DNA from: Bradyrhizobium sp. CB1015
Lineage (GTDB): Bacteria > Pseudomonadota > Alphaproteobacteria > Rhizobiales > Xanthobacteraceae
NCBI RefSeq assembly: GCF_025200925.1
Contig: NZ_CP104174.1
Coordinates: 2,108,001-2,172,000, forward strand
Reading direction: 5' to 3'
Length of the DNA: 64,000 nucleotides
Position numbers and translations under genes: made by a program. The notes under the pieces are model-generated. The model worked only from the letters and a program-made list of their open reading frames with translations, was not told the origin of the DNA and did not search any database. Shown piece after piece: positions 61,436-64,000 of the stretch. Position 1 is the stretch's first letter; the number at the start of each line of letters is the position of its first letter.

Positions 61436-62140
61436 TCAGTTGGTGGCCTTGCCGGCATTCACCAGCGTCGGCTTCTCGATGTAGTTATCCGCGAACAGCT
61501 TTTTCAGGTTCTCGACCTTCGGGATATCGTTATAGGCGATGTAAGGCTGGTTCGGGTGCAGCGTCAGATAGTCCTGGTGATAGGCCTCCGCCGGATAGAA
61601 CGCCTCCAGCGCGCCGATCTTGGTCACGATCGGCTTGTTGAACACCTTCGCGCCGTTGAGCTGGGCGATATAGGCCTCCGCAACCTTCTTCTGCTCGTCC
61701 GAGGTGGTGAAGATGGCCGAGCGATATTGCGGGCCGACGTCGGGGCCCTGGCGGTTGAGCTGGGTCGGGTCGTGCACCACCGAGAAGTAGATCTGGAGGA
61801 TCTTGCCGTAGGAGATCTTCTTCGGGTCGTACTTGATCTCGACCGACTCGGCATGGCCGGTGCGGCCGCTCGACACGGCCTGGTAGTCGGCGGTCGCCTT
61901 GGTGCCGCCGGCATAGCCGGAGACCGCGTTGACCACGCCGGCCGTGTGCTGGAAGACGCCTTGCACGCCCCAGAAGCAGCCGCCCGCGAGCACGGCGGTC
62001 TGGATGCCGCTTGCGGGCGCCGCGTCCAATGCGGGAGCTGGGATCACGACCGCCTCCTCCGCGGCCCGGGACGGCATCATGAAAGCCAGCGTCAGGGCGG
62101 TGGTTGCGGCGAGCAGGGCGGCGAGGGCGGTTCGGCGCAT
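61436..62140 (-). CDS. msrA: Peptide-methionine (S)-S-oxide reductase, exported
   Basis: A 234-residue MsrA with a signal peptide (MRRTALAALLAATTALTLAFMMPSRAA). The catalytic motif is AGGCFWGVQ (about 52-60), followed by GVVNAVSGYAGG and TGHAESVEIKYDP. The late YHQDYLTLHP is typical. It repairs methionine S-sulfoxide in the periplasm. Confidence 0.94.
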   Translation of the reverse strand: MRRTALAALLAATTALTLAFMMPSRAAEEAVVIPAPALDAAPASGIQTAVLAGGCFWGVQGVFQHTAGVVNAVSGYAGGTKATADYQAVSSGRTGHAESVEIKYDPKKISYGKILQIYFSVVHDPTQLNRQGPDVGPQYRSAIFTTSDEQKKVAEAYIAQLNGAKVFNKPIVTKIGALEAFYPAEAYHQDYLTLHPNQPYIAYNDIPKVENLKKLFADNYIEKPTLVNAGKATN

Positions 62141-62493
62141 GGCAATCCTCTTTCGGCAATCCTCTTTCGCGAGGCTGACAGTCTAGGGCGGACGGGACCG
62201 GGCGAACAGCCGGCCCGGCCGCGTTTTCGCATCATCCGAGATACGGGCCGAGCCGCCGATTGTTACGCCGGGGCGGACACGAGACCGTGAGGATGCGCAG
62301 GGTCGACGCGGCGACCGGCCGGCTTGGCGGGATGAGGAACTCCGCGCGAGATGAACCAGGGGAGGATTTTTACTTCGTCGGGGGAAGTGAGGCGGCTCGG
62401 ATTCCGTGGGTTAGCGAAGCGTAACCCACCACTTCCGTCGCCCAGAAATCAAAGGGTCACGCCCTTGGCCAGCCCACCTGCGGCAACGGAGCT
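62141..62493. other. Intergenic region msrA to helicase
   Basis: 353 bp without a supportable gene. It contains a short palindrome, GTGGGTTA (62406-62413) and TAACCCAC (62422-62429) around GCGAAGCG, a unit common in Bradyrhizobium intergenic DNA. The msrA promoter must lie in its left part. Nothing else seen. Confidence 0.5.
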
Positions 62494-63609
62494 CTATACC
62501 ACCACACTCAACCGCTTCGCCGCCCGCGTGATCCCCGTATACAGCCACCGCGCCCGCGAATCCTGGAACGCAAAGCTCTCGTCGAACAGCACGACGTCGT
62601 CCCATTGCGAGCCCTGCGACTTGTGCACGGTCAGCACATAGCCGTAGTCGAACTCGTCATAGGGCTTGCGTTGCTCCCAGGCGATCTGCTCGACGCCGCC
62701 CTCGAAGCAGTCGGCGCGCACCGAGACCTTGGTCACCTTGTGGCCGAAGTCCTCGTCCGGCGACAGCCGCATAGACAGGATGCGCGATTTCGAGCGCGAG
62801 GTGTTGCGCGACTTGACGCGCCACAGGCCGCCGTTGAACAGGCCCTTCTTGCGGTTGTTGCGCAGGCACACCAGCTTGTCGCCGGCGACCGGAAACGGGT
62901 CCTCGATGTTCTGGCGCTGGCGCACCCGCATGTTGTAGGCGCGCCGGGTGTTGTTGCGGCCGACCAGGATCTGGTCGGCACCCATGACGCGATCGGGGTC
63001 GAGCTCCTTGCGCGAGAGAACCTCGCTCTCGCCGTAGCGGCCGATGTCGAGCTCGCGGCCTTCGCGCACGTCCATCGACATCCGCACGATCGGATCGTCC
63101 TGGGCCTGACGATGTACCTCGGTCAGCATCGCGTCGGGCTCTGAATTGGTGAAGAAGCCGCCGCCCTGGATCGGCGGCAGCTGCGCGGGATCGCCGAGCA
63201 CGAGGAGCGGGCAGTCGAACGACATCAGGTCACGGCCCAATTCGGCATCGACCATCGAGCATTCGTCGATCACGATCAGCTTCGCCTTCGAGGCCGGCGC
63301 ATCGTCCCACAATTCGAAGCTCGGCTGCTCCTCGCCGGATTCGCGGGCGCGGTAGATCAGCGAATGGATGGTGGAGGCGCCGTCGCAGCCCTTGTTGCGC
63401 ATGACGAGGGCCGCCTTGCCGGTGAAGGCGGCGAACTTCACCTCGCCGTCGACGCCCTCGGCGATGTGCCGCGCCAGCGTGGTCTTGCCGGTGCCGGCAA
63501 AGCCGAACAGGCGGAACACCGGCGGCGTGCCGCCCCGTCCCGGCTTGGACTTGAGCCAGTCGCCGACGGCCTTGAGCGCAGCATCCTGATGCGGGGTGAA
63601 AGTGGCCAT
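62494..63609 (-). CDS. RecD-like ATP-dependent DNA helicase
   Basis: A 371-residue SF1 helicase. Walker A is GFAGTGKTTLARHIA (about 36-50), motif II is LIVIDECSMVD (about 111-121), motif III is LVLGDPAQLPPIQ (about 135-147), then the UvrD_C_2 region DYGYVLTVHKSQGSQWDDVVLF (about 323-344) and motif VI YTGITRAAKRLSVVV. At 371 residues it lacks the N-terminal domains of full RecD, so it is a minimal form seen in many bacteria. No recBC nearby. Confidence 0.9.
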   Translation of the reverse strand: MATFTPHQDAALKAVGDWLKSKPGRGGTPPVFRLFGFAGTGKTTLARHIAEGVDGEVKFAAFTGKAALVMRNKGCDGASTIHSLIYRARESGEEQPSFELWDDAPASKAKLIVIDECSMVDAELGRDLMSFDCPLLVLGDPAQLPPIQGGGFFTNSEPDAMLTEVHRQAQDDPIVRMSMDVREGRELDIGRYGESEVLSRKELDPDRVMGADQILVGRNNTRRAYNMRVRQRQNIEDPFPVAGDKLVCLRNNRKKGLFNGGLWRVKSRNTSRSKSRILSMRLSPDEDFGHKVTKVSVRADCFEGGVEQIAWEQRKPYDEFDYGYVLTVHKSQGSQWDDVVLFDESFAFQDSRARWLYTGITRAAKRLSVVV

Positions 63610-63698
63610 GTCTGTCTTGAGGGAGCGGCGAATGAGGCGATTCGCGTATCCCCAAAACTAACCATTCGCCCCGCGCGTTCAAGCGGGGCATGGCGACC

Positions 63699-64000
63699 CT
63701 ACTGCCAGCCGGGAACGCCGCGCATGTCGGGCAGCTGGTGGGCGATGCCCTTGTGGCAGTCGATGCAGGTCTTTTCCTTGGTGAACAGGAAGCGCTGGTG
63801 CGCCACCGAGGCCCGCGGCGACTGCTTGGTGATGTCCATGGAATCGGCGCTGTGGCAGTTGCGGCATTCCAGGGAATCATTGGCCTTGAAGCGCGCCCAT
63901 TCGTGCGCGGCGAGCTCGAGCCGGTGATCTTGGAATTTCTCGCGCGTGTCGATCGTGCCGAAGATCTTGCCCCAGACTTCCTTGGAAGCCTGCATCTTGC
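63699..64000 (-). CDS. napC: NapC/NirT-type tetraheme cytochrome c (5' part outside window)
   Basis: The C-terminal ~100 residues are visible. Two heme-binding motifs are present, CRNCH and CIDCH, the latter in [17 protein letters not shown], which is typical of NapC. NapC takes electrons from quinol to the periplasmic nitrate reductase. The N-terminal membrane anchor and the first two hemes lie beyond the right edge. With nirK, nnrR and nnrS in the same window this suggests napEDAB upstream (to the right); a NirT-type paralogue cannot be excluded. Confidence 0.85.
   Translation of the reverse strand, partial: KMQASKEVWGKIFGTIDTREKFQDHRLELAAHEWARFKANDSLECRNCHSADSMDITKQSPRASVAHQRFLFTKEKTCIDCHKGIAHQLPDMRGVPGWQ

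Overview
The window is high-GC alphaproteobacterial chromosome, most probably Bradyrhizobium or a close relative. The evidence is the protein types (NnrR, NnrS, NirK-NirV, Crp-type TTGC-N6-GCAA operators, a probable Irr/ICE box) and the many palindromic intergenic repeats of a kind typical of Bradyrhizobium genomes. The species call rests on recognition from memory, not on a search. No rRNA, tRNA or CRISPR array was recognised.

Layout. 0-6.5 kb: rpsU, aqpZ, the purE-purK pair, a GGDEF protein, small conserved proteins (two of them DUF465/YdcH-like) and an LhgO-like FAD oxidoreductase. 6.6-11 kb: a three-PAS GGDEF-EAL protein and a GlpD-like dehydrogenase. 11-17.5 kb: a polyamine-type potGHI set without a binding protein, facing a sugar-type ABC set (binding protein plus two permeases) without an ATPase. 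17.6-21.2 kb: LysR regulator, galD/prpF-family isomerase, dctA. 21.2-25.5 kb: an AsmA protein, scoA-scoB CoA transferase, a GNAT protein, then a decayed scoA fragment. 25.6-28.5 kb: an FbpAB-type iron importer with an Irr-box-like site upstream.

28.5-35.3 kb is the functional core: a denitrification and low-oxygen block (nirK-nirV, a 66-aa membrane protein, hemN, a DUF1858 protein, nnrR, nnrS) tied together by four 14-bp dyads of the FixK2/NnrR type, two of them perfect. A 213-bp MITE-like element with an 8-bp target duplication sits inside this block. The C-terminal part of a NapC-type cytochrome enters at the right edge, so nitrate reduction genes probably continue outside the window.

35.3-48.5 kb: an AraC regulator with a shortened second DNA-binding motif, a FixJ-like regulator with Glu at the phosphorylation position, a DUF4139 protein, a complete IS3-family element (1256 bp, 3-bp target duplication), a phytase-like esterase, an alpha/beta hydrolase with its LysR neighbour, and a second sugar ABC set behind a 2-hydroxyacid dehydrogenase. 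48.7-64 kb: a chemoreceptor, a Bug-type solute receptor, two EamA paralogues around a DUF1330 protein, purA, a proline-rich membrane protein, two small secreted Cys-rich paralogues, DUF4112 and DUF3309 proteins, msrB, msrA, a RecD-like helicase and napC.

Two themes recur. Palindromic repeats fill most convergent gene junctions, and in both sugar ABC operons one lies exactly between the binding-protein gene and the first permease gene. Three importers in the window lack an ATPase gene, so they presumably borrow one encoded elsewhere.
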